From the NCBI RefSeq assembly GCF_014323565.1, contig NZ_CP058669.1, forward strand, positions 771,501 through 835,500: DNA of 64,000 nucleotides. The letters run 5' to 3'. The notes under the pieces were generated by a model. That model searched no databases. It had not been told where the DNA came from and saw only the letters and a program-made list of their open reading frames with translations. Position numbers and translations under genes: made by a program. Source of the DNA: Hyphobacterium sp. CCMP332 (GTDB lineage: Bacteria; Pseudomonadota; Alphaproteobacteria; Caulobacterales; Maricaulaceae). Of the stretch, positions 28,327-38,327 are shown piece after piece. Positions within the stretch are counted from its first letter, which is position 1; the number at the start of each line of letters is the position of its first letter.

Positions 28327-29469
28327 ATGGCAGTCTATCTCGATCATAATGCGACAACGCCGGTGCGCCCCGAGGCGCGCCAGGCTCTGCTCGACGCCAT
28401 GGATCGCGGTGGAAATGCGTCTGCCGTTCATACGTCCGGACGTGGTGCGCGCGCGATTCTTGAACATGCGCGCCTGTCGATTGCCCGGTCTGTCTGCGCC
28501 CAGCCGAATGACATCATCTTCACCGCCGGCGGCACCGAAGCCGACAATCTGGCGATCGAGGGGGCCGTGCGCGGTGGCGGGGTGACCCGCATCATCCACA
28601 CGGTCAGCGAACACGAAGCCGTGGCCCGTTATGCGGAGACCACGGACCGTCCGGTCGAGCTGTGGCCGATCCGGCGGGACGGCATTGCTGATCTCGACTG
28701 GCTGAAAGCGCGTCTGGCCGAACTGGGTGAGGGTGAAACCGTTCTGGTCTGCCTGCATGCGGCCAATAACGAGACCGGCGTGATCCAGCCCTTTGCCGAG
28801 GCCGGGCAGATGATCCGCGAAGCGGGCGGGCTGTTCCACATTGATGCCGTGCAGGCGCTCGGCAAAATCCCCTTCGATTTTGCCGCCTCCGGCGCCCATT
28901 ATGCGGCGGTTTCGGCACACAAGGTCGGCGGGCCGCAGGGGGTGGGGGCTTTAATCCTCGCCTGCGACGCCCCATTTAGTGTTCCCAAGCGGGGTGGTGG
29001 TCAGGAAAAGGGCCGCCGCTCTGGCACGGAAAACGTGCCGGGGGCCTATGCCTTCGCCAAGGCGCTGGAGGCCTGTCTGGCCGATCCTGACAAGTGGAAG
29101 CAGATCGAAATCTGGCGTGACCGGCTTGAATCGCAATTGCAGGAAATGGACCCAAGTATCTGTTTCCTTGGCAAGAATGCGCCGCGCACGCCGAACACAT
29201 CGGCCATCTGCCTGCCGGGCTGGGAAGGTGGCATGCAGGTCATCGCGCTGGATCTGTCCGGCATTTGCGTCAGTTCCGGCTCGGCCTGTTCATCGGGCAA
29301 GACCGGCGTGTCGAAGACATGGTCGTCGATGATGTGCGAGAAGACGGCCAATTGCACGATTCGTGTCAGCCTGGGCTGGAATTCGACCGAAGCGGATGTC
29401 GAAGCCTTTGTGAAGGCCTGGTCAGCGGAATTTGCGCGGGTCAAACCGCGTCTCAAGGAAATCGCCTGA
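28327..29469 (+). CDS. Cysteine desulfurase (IscS/NifS class)
   Basis: A 380-residue PLP enzyme that releases sulfur from cysteine as an enzyme persulfide for Fe-S assembly. It begins VYLDHNATTPVRPEA, has the His base in HTVSEHEAVARY, the PLP aspartate in FHIDAVQALGK, the PLP lysine in AVSAHKVGGPQG, and the sulfur-carrying cysteine in VSSGSACSSGKTG (class I loop). The operon also has a SufS-type desulfurase further down, so two desulfurases are encoded together; this is usual in alphaproteobacterial suf operons. Confidence 0.95.
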   Translation: MAVYLDHNATTPVRPEARQALLDAMDRGGNASAVHTSGRGARAILEHARLSIARSVCAQPNDIIFTAGGTEADNLAIEGAVRGGGVTRIIHTVSEHEAVARYAETTDRPVELWPIRRDGIADLDWLKARLAELGEGETVLVCLHAANNETGVIQPFAEAGQMIREAGGLFHIDAVQALGKIPFDFAASGAHYAAVSAHKVGGPQGVGALILACDAPFSVPKRGGGQEKGRRSGTENVPGAYAFAKALEACLADPDKWKQIEIWRDRLESQLQEMDPSICFLGKNAPRTPNTSAICLPGWEGGMQVIALDLSGICVSSGSACSSGKTGVSKTWSSMMCEKTANCTIRVSLGWNSTEADVEAFVKAWSAEFARVKPRLKEIA

Positions 29470-29482
29470 GCGAAAGAAAATC

Positions 29483-30986
<1,504 letters not shown>

Positions 30987-31008
30987 TGGTTTGCCGCGCT
31001 TCTACTCA

Positions 31009-31163
31009 CCGTCATCGCCCGGCTTGTCCGGGTGATCTCGAGATCCCCCGAATAAATCGGGCGATGACGGATTGGGTGTACAGCAAACTCTACCCGCGTC
31101 CCTCGGGCTCGACCCGAGGGTCCATCAATAATGATCGATGGATACCCGGGTCAGGCCCGGGTA
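31009..31163. repeat. Array of palindromes between sufB and the next operon gene
   Basis: The 205-bp gap 30987-31191 holds three perfect hairpins. CCGTCATCGCCCG (31009-31021) pairs with CGGGCGATGACGG (31058-31070) and encloses a GATCTCGAGATC palindrome (31034-31045). CCCTCGGG/CCCGAGGG lies at 31100-31120 and TACCCGGG/CCCGGGTA at 31143-31163. The pattern (GTCATCGCCCGGCTTG...) resembles dispersed intergenic palindromic repeats of Alphaproteobacteria. It lies within the operon, so it would be part of the suf mRNA. Confidence 0.75.
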
Positions 31164-31191
31164 CCCCGGTTATGGATGGGAGCGCTTCATC

Positions 31192-31812
31192 ATGATCGAA
31201 CTCGCACTCGCGGCAGCGCTGATGGCGCAGGACGCAGGTCTGCCGTCATGCAGCGAGCTGGAAAGCGGCACGCCCCACCAGAATTGCTCGCTGCAAACAG
31301 TGGGCGATCACGCCTTTATCCTCACCTTCGAATTCTCGCCGCTGGATGATCGCCGTGAGATGATTGATGCGACGGTGCGATATGCCGACGGTATGCTGGC
31401 CCAGACGATGAGCTATGCCACGGAAAGCTTTTTCTACCCCAGCCTGATCGATCTGAATGGTGACGGCATGGAAGAATTGCTCGTTCCGCTGGAAACCGGC
31501 AACGTCAACACGACCTACAGCCTCGCCATAGGCACGGAATACGGCTTTGAATGGACGTCCTACGAGCTGAATGGCTATGGCGTGGACCCGCTTGGCGACG
31601 GCATGTTCAAGGTCTCGGCGCGCGGCAGCGCGATTGCGCACTATGTCGAGTTTTACCGCATGGACGGCACCGTGCTTGAGAATCTCGCCTCGATTGAACT
31701 GAGCTATGACGGCGTAGAAACCGAGGATGACGGACCCAATTGCCGCCTGACAAATGGCGGCGAAGATTTAGGAGAGGCGCACTATTGCGGCCTCGCAATG
31801 GATAATCAGTAA
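31192..31812 (+). CDS. Unknown exported protein embedded in the suf operon
   Basis: A 206-residue protein I do not recognise. It begins MIELALAAALMAQDAG, a short hydrophobic stretch that could be a signal peptide. It contains several cysteines (PSC, NC, NCRL, HYCGL) and one calcium-loop-like DLNGDGMEELLVPL reminiscent of FG-GAP/dockerin loops. The ATG at 31192 follows GGATGGGAGCG; the frame is open to 31138 but that part covers the palindromes. The stop TAA shares its last A with the sufC start (TAATG), so it is translationally coupled to sufC. Whether it has any Fe-S role is unknown. Confidence 0.75.
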   Translation: MIELALAAALMAQDAGLPSCSELESGTPHQNCSLQTVGDHAFILTFEFSPLDDRREMIDATVRYADGMLAQTMSYATESFFYPSLIDLNGDGMEELLVPLETGNVNTTYSLAIGTEYGFEWTSYELNGYGVDPLGDGMFKVSARGSAIAHYVEFYRMDGTVLENLASIELSYDGVETEDDGPNCRLTNGGEDLGEAHYCGLAMDNQ

Positions 31813-32561
31813 TGCTTGAGATCACAAACCTCCACGCGACTGTCGGTGACGACAAGCCGATCCTGAAAGGCTTGGACCTGTCCGTGCCCAAGGGCGAGGT
31901 GCACGCCATTATGGGCCCGAACGGCTCGGGCAAATCGACCCTGTCCTATGTGCTGACCGGCCGGAATGGCTATGAAGTGACGGACGGCACGATCATTTAC
32001 GATGGCGAGGATGTCGCCGATATGGCGCCGGAAGAACGGGCGGCCAAAGGCCTCTTCCTGTCCTTCCAGTATCCGGTGGAAATCCCCGGCGTGCCGACCC
32101 TGACCTTCATGAAGGAAGCGCTGAACGCGCAGCGCCGCGCCCGTGGAGAGGATGAAATGTCCGCACCCGATTTCATGAAGCATGTCCGGGAAAAGGCAAA
32201 GCTTCTAAATATTTCTGGCGATATGTTAAAGCGGCCTGTGAATGTCGGCTTCTCGGGCGGCGAAAAGAAACGCTTGGAGATTCTGCAGGCCGCTGTTCTG
32301 GAGCCGCGTTTCCTCATTTTGGATGAAACCGATAGCGGGCTGGACATTGACGCGCTGAAAGTTGTCTCCGATGGCGTCAATGCCCTGCGCGCTCCGGAGC
32401 GCGGCATGCTGGTCATTACCCACTATCAACGCCTGCTGGATCACATCGCCCCCGACGTCGTCCATGTGATGAGCGACGGGAAGATCGTGGCATCCGGCGG
32501 CCCGGAGCTCGCAAAGGAGCTGGAGGCCGAAGGCTACGATAAATATGTGAGGGCGGCCTGA
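31812..32561 (+). CDS. sufC: SufC, ABC-type ATPase of Fe-S cluster assembly
   Basis: A 249-residue soluble ABC ATPase that binds SufB and SufD and powers cluster assembly on the scaffold. Walker A is GPNGSGKSTL (near residue 36), the signature is NVGFSGGEKKRLEILQ, Walker B/D-loop is FLILDETDSGLDIDAL and the switch His lies in MLVITHYQRLL. The DETDSGLDIDAL form is diagnostic for SufC. The start overlaps the preceding stop, and its stop shares a base with the sufD start (TGATG). Confidence 0.98.
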   Translation: MLEITNLHATVGDDKPILKGLDLSVPKGEVHAIMGPNGSGKSTLSYVLTGRNGYEVTDGTIIYDGEDVADMAPEERAAKGLFLSFQYPVEIPGVPTLTFMKEALNAQRRARGEDEMSAPDFMKHVREKAKLLNISGDMLKRPVNVGFSGGEKKRLEILQAAVLEPRFLILDETDSGLDIDALKVVSDGVNALRAPERGMLVITHYQRLLDHIAPDVVHVMSDGKIVASGGPELAKELEAEGYDKYVRAA

Positions 32562-33670
32562 TGGCTGTACTGGAACCGACAAATACGCTGGATCAGGTAT
32601 TAGCCCCGTTCAAGGGTGCTACCGGCTGGCGCGGTGAATTTGCGAAACGTCTGAAAAAGGACGGTTTGCCGACAAAGCGCGATGAGGACTGGAAATGGTC
32701 GGATGTGGCGCGGGCCACCAAGGGCATAACCGGCTATGGCAAGGTTCAGTTCCGGTCGTCGGTCAATCCGGAGTGGACCGAAGTGCGCCGCTCGGCCAGC
32801 CAGGACTTCTTTGCCAATCTGCTGGCTTTCGCCGGTGTGATGAATGTCACCTATTTCGAGCCCCGGAATTTGACCGTGCTCGATCTCGATTTCCGTGCCA
32901 CACGCGGGGTGTCGCAGGCCGCCGCCTCCATTGTCGGCGCGGCGGGCAATAATATCCGCGTGCATGAACACTATTCTTCCGAGGAACAGGCATTCAGCGC
33001 CATCGGCGTAGATTATGTGGTCGGGCCGGGCGCGCGCGTCGAACGCGTCATCCTTATTGATGAAGCGCCCAAATCCGTTCTGCTCCTGTCGAGCGGCGTC
33101 ACGCTGCACGAGACCGGTGAATTCATCCAGACCGTTGTCACCCAGGGCGGCAAGCTGGTGCGTCACGAAACCCAGCTGCATTCCGCTGGCAAGGGCGCCA
33201 AGGCGACGCTGAACGGCGCGTATCTGGTCGGAAAGGGCGCCCACGCTGACCTGACTACACGGGTCAAGATGCATGGGCCCGGCGGTACGCTGTCCCAGCT
33301 GACCAAGGGCATCGCCTATGGCGGGGGTCATGGCGTCTTCCAGGGCAAAATCCATGTCGATCAGGCGGCCCAGAAAACCGACGCGAAAATGACCCACAAG
33401 GGTATGATCATCGACGAGAAATCCGAGATTGATGCCAAGCCCGAGCTGGAAATCTATGCCGATGATGTCGAGTGCGCGCATGGCAATGCCATCGGCACGC
33501 TGGATGAAATGGCGCTCTTCTACATGCAGCAGCGCGGCCTGCCGGAAGCCGAGGCCCGACGCCTGCTGGTGGAAAGCTTCCTCGACGAAACACTCGCTGA
33601 AATCTCGCATGAAAAAACGGCCGGGACGATCCGCGGCCTGATGTCGAAACGCTTGAAGGACCTAGTATGA
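32561..33670 (+). CDS. sufD: SufD, Fe-S cluster assembly protein
   Basis: A 369-residue paralogue of SufB that completes the SufBC2D complex. The N-terminal helical part contains PTKRDEDWKWSDVARATKG. The beta-helix core carries AYLVGKGAHADLTTRV, GGGHGVFQGKIHVDQAAQKTD and the conserved EIYADDVECAHGNAIG motif. The C-terminus has GLPEAEARRLLVESFL. Translationally coupled to both neighbours (1-bp overlap with sufC, 4-bp overlap with sufS). Confidence 0.96.
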   Translation: MAVLEPTNTLDQVLAPFKGATGWRGEFAKRLKKDGLPTKRDEDWKWSDVARATKGITGYGKVQFRSSVNPEWTEVRRSASQDFFANLLAFAGVMNVTYFEPRNLTVLDLDFRATRGVSQAAASIVGAAGNNIRVHEHYSSEEQAFSAIGVDYVVGPGARVERVILIDEAPKSVLLLSSGVTLHETGEFIQTVVTQGGKLVRHETQLHSAGKGAKATLNGAYLVGKGAHADLTTRVKMHGPGGTLSQLTKGIAYGGGHGVFQGKIHVDQAAQKTDAKMTHKGMIIDEKSEIDAKPELEIYADDVECAHGNAIGTLDEMALFYMQQRGLPEAEARRLLVESFLDETLAEISHEKTAGTIRGLMSKRLKDLV

Positions 33671-34905
33671 CCGCACACACGCCCATAAAGGCGCTGGATA
33701 TCGCGGCGATCCGGTCGGAATTTCCGATCCTGAAGCGCGAGATCAATGGCAAGCCACTGGTCTATCTCGACAATGCTGCCTCGGCCCAGAAGCCGGAAGC
33801 CGTGATCGAGGCGGTCGCCGACGTCTATCGCCATTCCTATGCCAATGTGCATCGCGGCCTGCATACGCTCGCCAATGAGGCCACAGAGGCGTTTGAAGGC
33901 GCACGGGGCAAGATCGCATCCTTCCTGGGTGCGGACCGCGCTGAGCAGATCGTCCTGACCCGCGGAGCGACCGAAGCCATCAATCTCGTCGCCAATTCCT
34001 TCGGGCAAACCCTGAGCGAAGGCGACGAGATCATCATCAGCCAGATGGAGCACCACGCCAACATCGTTCCCTGGCAGCTGGCCGCAGAGCGCAGCGGCGC
34101 GGTCGTGAAATGGTGCCCCGTCACGGAGACCGGCGAGCTGGATTATGACGCGCTGGCCGGGCTGATGAGCGCGAAAACGAAGCTCGTCGCCATGGTGCAC
34201 ATGTCCAACGTGCTGGGCACGGCAAATGATGCGGCCCGTATCGTGCAGCTGGCCCATGACAATGGCGCGGCCGTGCTGCTCGATGGCTCCCAGTCCGCTG
34301 TCCATATGCTGGTCGATGTCGCCGAGCTGGGCTGTGATTTCTTCGTCTTTACCGGCCACAAGCTTTATGGTCCGTCCGGCGCAGGTGCGTTGTATGCGTC
34401 CGGCGACTGGCTGGATCGCCTGCCGCCCTGGCAGGGCGGCGGTGAAATGATCGCCGATGTCTATGAGGACCGGTCGACCTGGGCGGATGTCCCGCACAAA
34501 TTCGAGGCCGGAACGCCCGCCATCGCTGATGTGATCGGACTGGGCGCTGCGATCGACTGGGTGGGCCGCTTTGACCGCATCGCCGTGATGGAGCATGAGC
34601 GCGCCTTGCTCGACCGCGCCACCCGCGGCGTCGCCGCCATGGACGGCGTAAAGCTTATCGGCACAGCGCAGGACAAGGGCGCGATCCTGTCTTTCGCCAT
34701 GGAGGGGGCTCACGCCCACGATTTGGCGCAATTGCTGGACAAGTATGGCGTCGCCGTACGCGCCGGCCATCACTGTGCCCAACCGCTGATGCGCCGCTTT
34801 GGAGTCGACTCCACTGTGCGCGCCAGTTTCGCCATTTACAACACAACCGACGAAGTCGATGCCTTTCTCGAGGCATTGAAAAAAGCGAAAAGCTTCCTCA
34901 TCTAG
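33667..34905 (+). CDS. sufS: SufS-type cysteine desulfurase
   Basis: A 412-residue class II (SufS/CsdA) PLP cysteine desulfurase. Features are VYLDNAASAQKPEAV, YANVHRGLHTLAN, TRGATEAINLVA, ISQMEHHANIVPWQ, the PLP lysine in FVFTGHKLYGPSG (near residue 227) and the active cysteine in VRAGHHCAQPLM (near 365), in the short extended-lobe form typical of group II. It supplies sulfane sulfur to the SufBCD scaffold, usually via SufE, which is not in the window. The next gene starts immediately after its stop. Confidence 0.97.
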   Translation: MTAHTPIKALDIAAIRSEFPILKREINGKPLVYLDNAASAQKPEAVIEAVADVYRHSYANVHRGLHTLANEATEAFEGARGKIASFLGADRAEQIVLTRGATEAINLVANSFGQTLSEGDEIIISQMEHHANIVPWQLAAERSGAVVKWCPVTETGELDYDALAGLMSAKTKLVAMVHMSNVLGTANDAARIVQLAHDNGAAVLLDGSQSAVHMLVDVAELGCDFFVFTGHKLYGPSGAGALYASGDWLDRLPPWQGGGEMIADVYEDRSTWADVPHKFEAGTPAIADVIGLGAAIDWVGRFDRIAVMEHERALLDRATRGVAAMDGVKLIGTAQDKGAILSFAMEGAHAHDLAQLLDKYGVAVRAGHHCAQPLMRRFGVDSTVRASFAIYNTTDEVDAFLEALKKAKSFLI

Positions 34906-35331
34906 ATGACTGATATGACAGATAATGCCCGCGATATGATTGACCTGTCTGCCAGGCCGAATGCCGACCCGGTGACGGAAGCGCCGTCCGCGCCTTCTGC
35001 ACCGTCCAGCATCCCGGCCGACGAGCTGGAACGGATCACAGCAGACGTCGTCGAGGCCATGAAAACCGTGTTCGATCCGGAAATCCCGGTCGACATTTAC
35101 GAGCTGGGTCTGATCTACAAGGTTGATCTCGACGATGACCGCACCATGCACATCACCATGACGCTGACCGCCCCGGGTTGCCCGGTGGCCGGCGAAATGC
35201 CGATGTGGGTCCACGACGCGGCTCAGGCCGTGAAAGGCGTGGAGCGCGTAAAGGTCGACCTCGTCTTCGAACCGCCCTGGACGCCGGATCGTATGACCGA
35301 TGAAGCGCGGCTTGCGCTGAACATGCTATAG
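34906..35331 (+). CDS. sufT: SUF system assembly protein SufT (DUF59/MIP18)
   Basis: A 141-residue protein with a disordered Pro/Ala/Ser N-terminus (to about residue 40). A DUF59 domain follows: VVEAMKTVFDPEIPVDIYEL, MTLTAPGCPVAGEMP (conserved Cys) and VDLVFEPPWTPDRMTDEARL. The family aids Fe-S protein maturation in SUF-dependent bacteria and eukaryotes (MIP18/CIA2). ATG abuts the sufS stop (TAGATG), indicating coupling. Confidence 0.93.
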   Translation: MTDMTDNARDMIDLSARPNADPVTEAPSAPSAPSSIPADELERITADVVEAMKTVFDPEIPVDIYELGLIYKVDLDDDRTMHITMTLTAPGCPVAGEMPMWVHDAAQAVKGVERVKVDLVFEPPWTPDRMTDEARLALNML

Positions 35332-35336
35332 GCAAA

Positions 35337-35696
35337 ATGAAAATGACCCAGAAACAGGCCCTCACCATTTCCGAAACTGCCGCCGCGCGTGTCAAGGACA
35401 TCATGGCCTCGCGCGGCGCGGGGTATCTGCGCGTGGGCGTCAAGAAGGGCGGCTGCGCCGGTATGGAATATGTGATGGACTACATCACGGCCCCTGAACC
35501 GCTGGACGAGATCGTCGAGGACAAGGGGGTGACCATCGTCGTGGATGCGACATCGCTCCTGTTTCTCCTCGGGTCGGAAATTCATTGGGATGTCACGCCG
35601 ATTTCCTCGAAATTCGTTTTCCGCAATCCGAACGAGACCGATGCCTGTGGCTGCGGTGAAAGTGTCACGCTCGTTCCGGCCCAGCAGGCGTCCTGA
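35337..35696 (+). CDS. sufA: A-type Fe-S carrier protein SufA (HesB/IscA family)
   Basis: A 119-residue A-type carrier that passes clusters from the scaffold to apo-targets. The three cluster cysteines are in VKKGGCAGMEYVM (near residue 41) and DACGCGESV (near 103 and 105). Last gene of the operon, 5 bp after sufT. ATG at 35337; a second ATG at 35343 is possible. A weak GAATGC/GCATTC inverted repeat (35710-35730) lies downstream without a T-run. Confidence 0.94.
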   Translation: MKMTQKQALTISETAAARVKDIMASRGAGYLRVGVKKGGCAGMEYVMDYITAPEPLDEIVEDKGVTIVVDATSLLFLLGSEIHWDVTPISSKFVFRNPNETDACGCGESVTLVPAQQAS

Positions 35697-35808
35697 GAGA
35701 CCTCTGCTTGAATGCTGTTAAAAGGCATTCGCCGCAGGGCCCGTTTCGAATTAAGTAGATGGATGTGCGGAGGTTAGCTGAGCCTTGCGCCGAGTTGAGG
35801 GATGTCCA

Positions 35809-36414
35809 TTGAAACTTCTGATGACCGAAACCTCCCCCTATGCGCGGAAGTGCCGGATGCTGATCCGCGAACAGGGCCTGACCGCGCGGATCGAGGAAGT
35901 GGAAGCCTTGCCGCTGGATGATCCCGACGATTTGCTGTCCAGCAATCCGCTGGGCAAGGTCCCGGCGCTGATCCGCGACGGTGCGACCTCTCTGGTCGAC
36001 AGTCCGTTGATCTGTGAATACATCGACAGCCTCAATGAAGACCGCTGGATCCCGAAATCCGGGACGTCGCGCTGGCGGGTTCTGCGCTTTCAGGCCATTG
36101 CCGACGGCATTCTCGATCTCGCCGTGGGCCGCCGCGTGGAGATGACGCGTCCAGAGGACAAGCGTTTCGACTTCTGGATCGAGCGTCAGGAGAACGGCAT
36201 ACGCCGCTCGCTCGACCTGCTGGAATCCGAAGCCGACAAATTTGCCGGCGGCTTTGATCTGGGCGGAATGGCGATTGCTGTTGCGCTTGGCTATCTCGAT
36301 TTCCGCTATCCGGAGAGCGAATGGCGGACCGGCCGCGATCGTTTGACGGCCTTTCATGAAAAATGGGCGGAACGCCCGTCCTATCAGTCGACAGAGCCAC
36401 CCGCCGCGGCCTGA
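35809..36414 (+). CDS. Glutathione S-transferase family protein
   Basis: A 201-residue GST. The N-terminal thioredoxin-like domain has MKLLMTETSPYARKCRML (catalytic Ser/Thr/Cys region), NPLGKVPAL (cis-Pro) and VDSPLICEYID (the glutathione-binding SES-like turn). The C-terminal domain is all-helical with FDLGGMAIAVALGYLDFRYP. It probably has detoxification activity, but the substrate cannot be read from sequence. The TTG at 35809 is chosen because GAGGG sits 8 bases upstream and GSTs normally begin MKLL.SP.SPY. The 3' end overlaps the convergent TMEM175-like gene by 31 bp. Confidence 0.85.
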   Translation: MKLLMTETSPYARKCRMLIREQGLTARIEEVEALPLDDPDDLLSSNPLGKVPALIRDGATSLVDSPLICEYIDSLNEDRWIPKSGTSRWRVLRFQAIADGILDLAVGRRVEMTRPEDKRFDFWIERQENGIRRSLDLLESEADKFAGGFDLGGMAIAVALGYLDFRYPESEWRTGRDRLTAFHEKWAERPSYQSTEPPAAA

Positions 36415-37112
36415 ACCGCATCCGCCCGCTGTCGGGCGCGCCGCGTCAGAAAGATCATTACTGGACCGATCAGGAAATAGACGCAGCCGCCCATGGGCGA
36501 GAACTGATCCGGCAGGAGCAGGGCGGTCAGTGCAGCGAGGCCTGAAATGGCAATGGCGGCCAGCCCCTGATGAACTTCCAGTCGCGTCAATATGCGTTCT
36601 GCCGGGCTCAGTTCCAGATCATCCGCGCGTTTCAGTGCATGCGCGTAGAGCAGGGCAAAAACGCCAAAGACCGCTGCATATCCCAGCGCATAGATTACGA
36701 TAAACCACTGGACCTGTTCGAGCGGCAGCACCGCGGCGATTTCCGCTCCGGACCGGTAGTATCCGGTGAAGAAATTCACCAGGAAAAGCGCCAAGAATTT
36801 CAGCGGATAGGCGAAGATCATGATCAGAAACAGCACGACGGCGTTCAGGAGCACTGTCGGGCCATCATCTAGCCCATAGCGACGATGAAAGGCGTGGTGC
36901 TTGGACCAGATCAAAAGGACGAGCGCGAAACACATCGCGACTGCGATCGCCTCCCGCCACAGGCTGATCAGATTATCGAAAGTGGTCGGAACCGATGACG
37001 CGACAATCAGCGTCAGCGACAGGGCGAATACAATGTCGGAGAAGTTCTCGACCCGCGTGACGTCGCGTCCGCGCCAGACAAAATGCGTCTCGGAGGAGGA
37101 GTGTTTGGTCAA
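36384..37112 (-). CDS. TMEM175-family (DUF1211) membrane protein
   Basis: A 242-residue polytopic protein with about six membrane helices. The first helix carries RVENFSDIVFALSLTLIVAS, matching the R-x3-FSD signature of bacterial TMEM175/DUF1211 proteins, which form potassium-permeable channels. This is followed by KHHAFHRRYGLDDG, also a family landmark. Prokaryotic members have one six-helix repeat. The context (GST and diguanylate cyclase) gives no further clue. Confidence 0.8.
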   Translation of the reverse strand: MTKHSSSETHFVWRGRDVTRVENFSDIVFALSLTLIVASSVPTTFDNLISLWREAIAVAMCFALVLLIWSKHHAFHRRYGLDDGPTVLLNAVVLFLIMIFAYPLKFLALFLVNFFTGYYRSGAEIAAVLPLEQVQWFIVIYALGYAAVFGVFALLYAHALKRADDLELSPAERILTRLEVHQGLAAIAISGLAALTALLLPDQFSPMGGCVYFLIGPVMIFLTRRARQRADAVQAAAGGSVD

Positions 37113-37114
37113 GG

Positions 37115-37141
37115 AAAAAGCCCCGGCTGGTTACCGGGGCT
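37115..37141 (-). terminator. Rho-independent terminator of the diguanylate cyclase gene
   Basis: On the minus strand AGCCCCGG (37141-37134) pairs with CCGGGGCT (37126-37119), loop of 7, followed by TTTTTCC. It lies 28 bp beyond the GGDEF gene stop and just before the next gene. Confidence 0.85.
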
Positions 37142-37168
37142 CAGACTAAAGTGAAATTCTCTTTGTCG

Positions 37169-38245
37169 CTAGGCGGCAGACTTGACGCTGTTCGACGTTT
37201 CCGTCGTGACGCGGTTGCGGCCAGCCTTTTTCGATTTGTAAAGATTGGCATCCGCGCGTTCGATCAATTCTTCGATGGCTTCGCCATGCCGGTAGGTCGC
37301 AACGCCCAGAGAGATTGTGATATTCCCGAGATCTTCACTCGTTGATTTTCGCAGCAGGCGTTTACCTTCGACCGTCATGCGGATTTTCTCGGCAACGGCA
37401 TTGGCTTCCATCAGGCTGGATTTCGGCATCACGACCGCGAATTCCTCGCCGCCATAGCGCGCCACCGTATGCGTGTCGCCGGCATTACGGGTCATGCAGC
37501 CAGCAACAAAGCGGATGATCTGATCGCCCGTTTGATGGCCCCAGGTATCGTTGAACCGTTTGAAGTGGTCGATGTCGCAAAGAATAAGGCACATGGATTC
37601 ATTGTTTGAATCAGCAGACCGGCGGCCCTTGCGCAGCATTTCGTCAAACCGCTTGCGGTTGGCAATGCCGGTGAGGGCGTCGGTCATGGATTCTTCGCGG
37701 ACCCGCTCGAGGTTCGAGCGCAGCTTGACCACTTCGCTCGACGTCTCATGCAAGCGCCGCTCGAGTTCGCGCGACCGTTCCTGCATCCGATTGGTTGCCG
37801 CCACCAGAGACTGGACCACGCTGCGAACCTGTGACGGATCGGCGTTTTCGTCGAACGCGCCCTCGGCACCGGCGAGTGTCTCGCCATATTCCGCCGTGTG
37901 CTGTTCGGCCGCTTTCAGGGTTTCGCGGACCTGGGCCAGTTCTTTGCCCATTGCGCCGGAGCTGGCCATAACCGCTTCCTGGATTTTGGCGATGGCGAAG
38001 TGTTCGTCATACATCCGGTCGCAGAAAGTCTGATTGAAGGGTTCGCCCTTTTCGAGGCGCGCCGTCATGGCATCACACAGTTCAGGGATGGAGTCGGATG
38101 CGAAACTGGAGAACACCGCATAGTTTTCCGGTGTCGGCGCGACGTCATACCGCTCCATCATTTCGAGCGTTTCTTTCGCGAGTGTGCGACCTTCTGGTCC
38201 TTGCAATCGTCCGTTCACGGCCAACCCCTTGATATCCGGCTTCAC
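37169..38245 (-). CDS. GGDEF diguanylate cyclase
   Basis: A 358-residue soluble protein. The N-terminal ~170 residues are helical with a coiled coil (NRMQERSRELERRLHETSSE), with no recognisable sensor domain or membrane helix. The C-terminal GGDEF domain starts DALTGIANRKRFDEML, has LCDIDHFKRFNDTWGHQ and the active-site loop ARYGGEEFAVV. The signature is GGEEF, so it should make cyclic di-GMP from GTP. I see no RxxD inhibitory site at the usual place. A strong terminator follows. Confidence 0.93.
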   Translation of the reverse strand: MKPDIKGLAVNGRLQGPEGRTLAKETLEMMERYDVAPTPENYAVFSSFASDSIPELCDAMTARLEKGEPFNQTFCDRMYDEHFAIAKIQEAVMASSGAMGKELAQVRETLKAAEQHTAEYGETLAGAEGAFDENADPSQVRSVVQSLVAATNRMQERSRELERRLHETSSEVVKLRSNLERVREESMTDALTGIANRKRFDEMLRKGRRSADSNNESMCLILCDIDHFKRFNDTWGHQTGDQIIRFVAGCMTRNAGDTHTVARYGGEEFAVVMPKSSLMEANAVAEKIRMTVEGKRLLRKSTSEDLGNITISLGVATYRHGEAIEELIERADANLYKSKKAGRNRVTTETSNSVKSAA

Positions 38246-38327
38246 GGTGAAGCGCGACAGAATCGCGATTCGAGTTGCATTAAATATGGATCAGAAACGG
38301 AAAGAAGCGGTAAACAGCAAAGGGAAA

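Noticed and set aside
33520-35214. 564-residue open frame on the minus strand opposite sufS, sufT and the end of sufD
   Set aside because: It lies exactly antisense to three well-supported coupled genes, has no family resemblance and reads as low-information His/Arg/Asp-rich sequence. Long antisense frames are expected from GC-rich codon usage.
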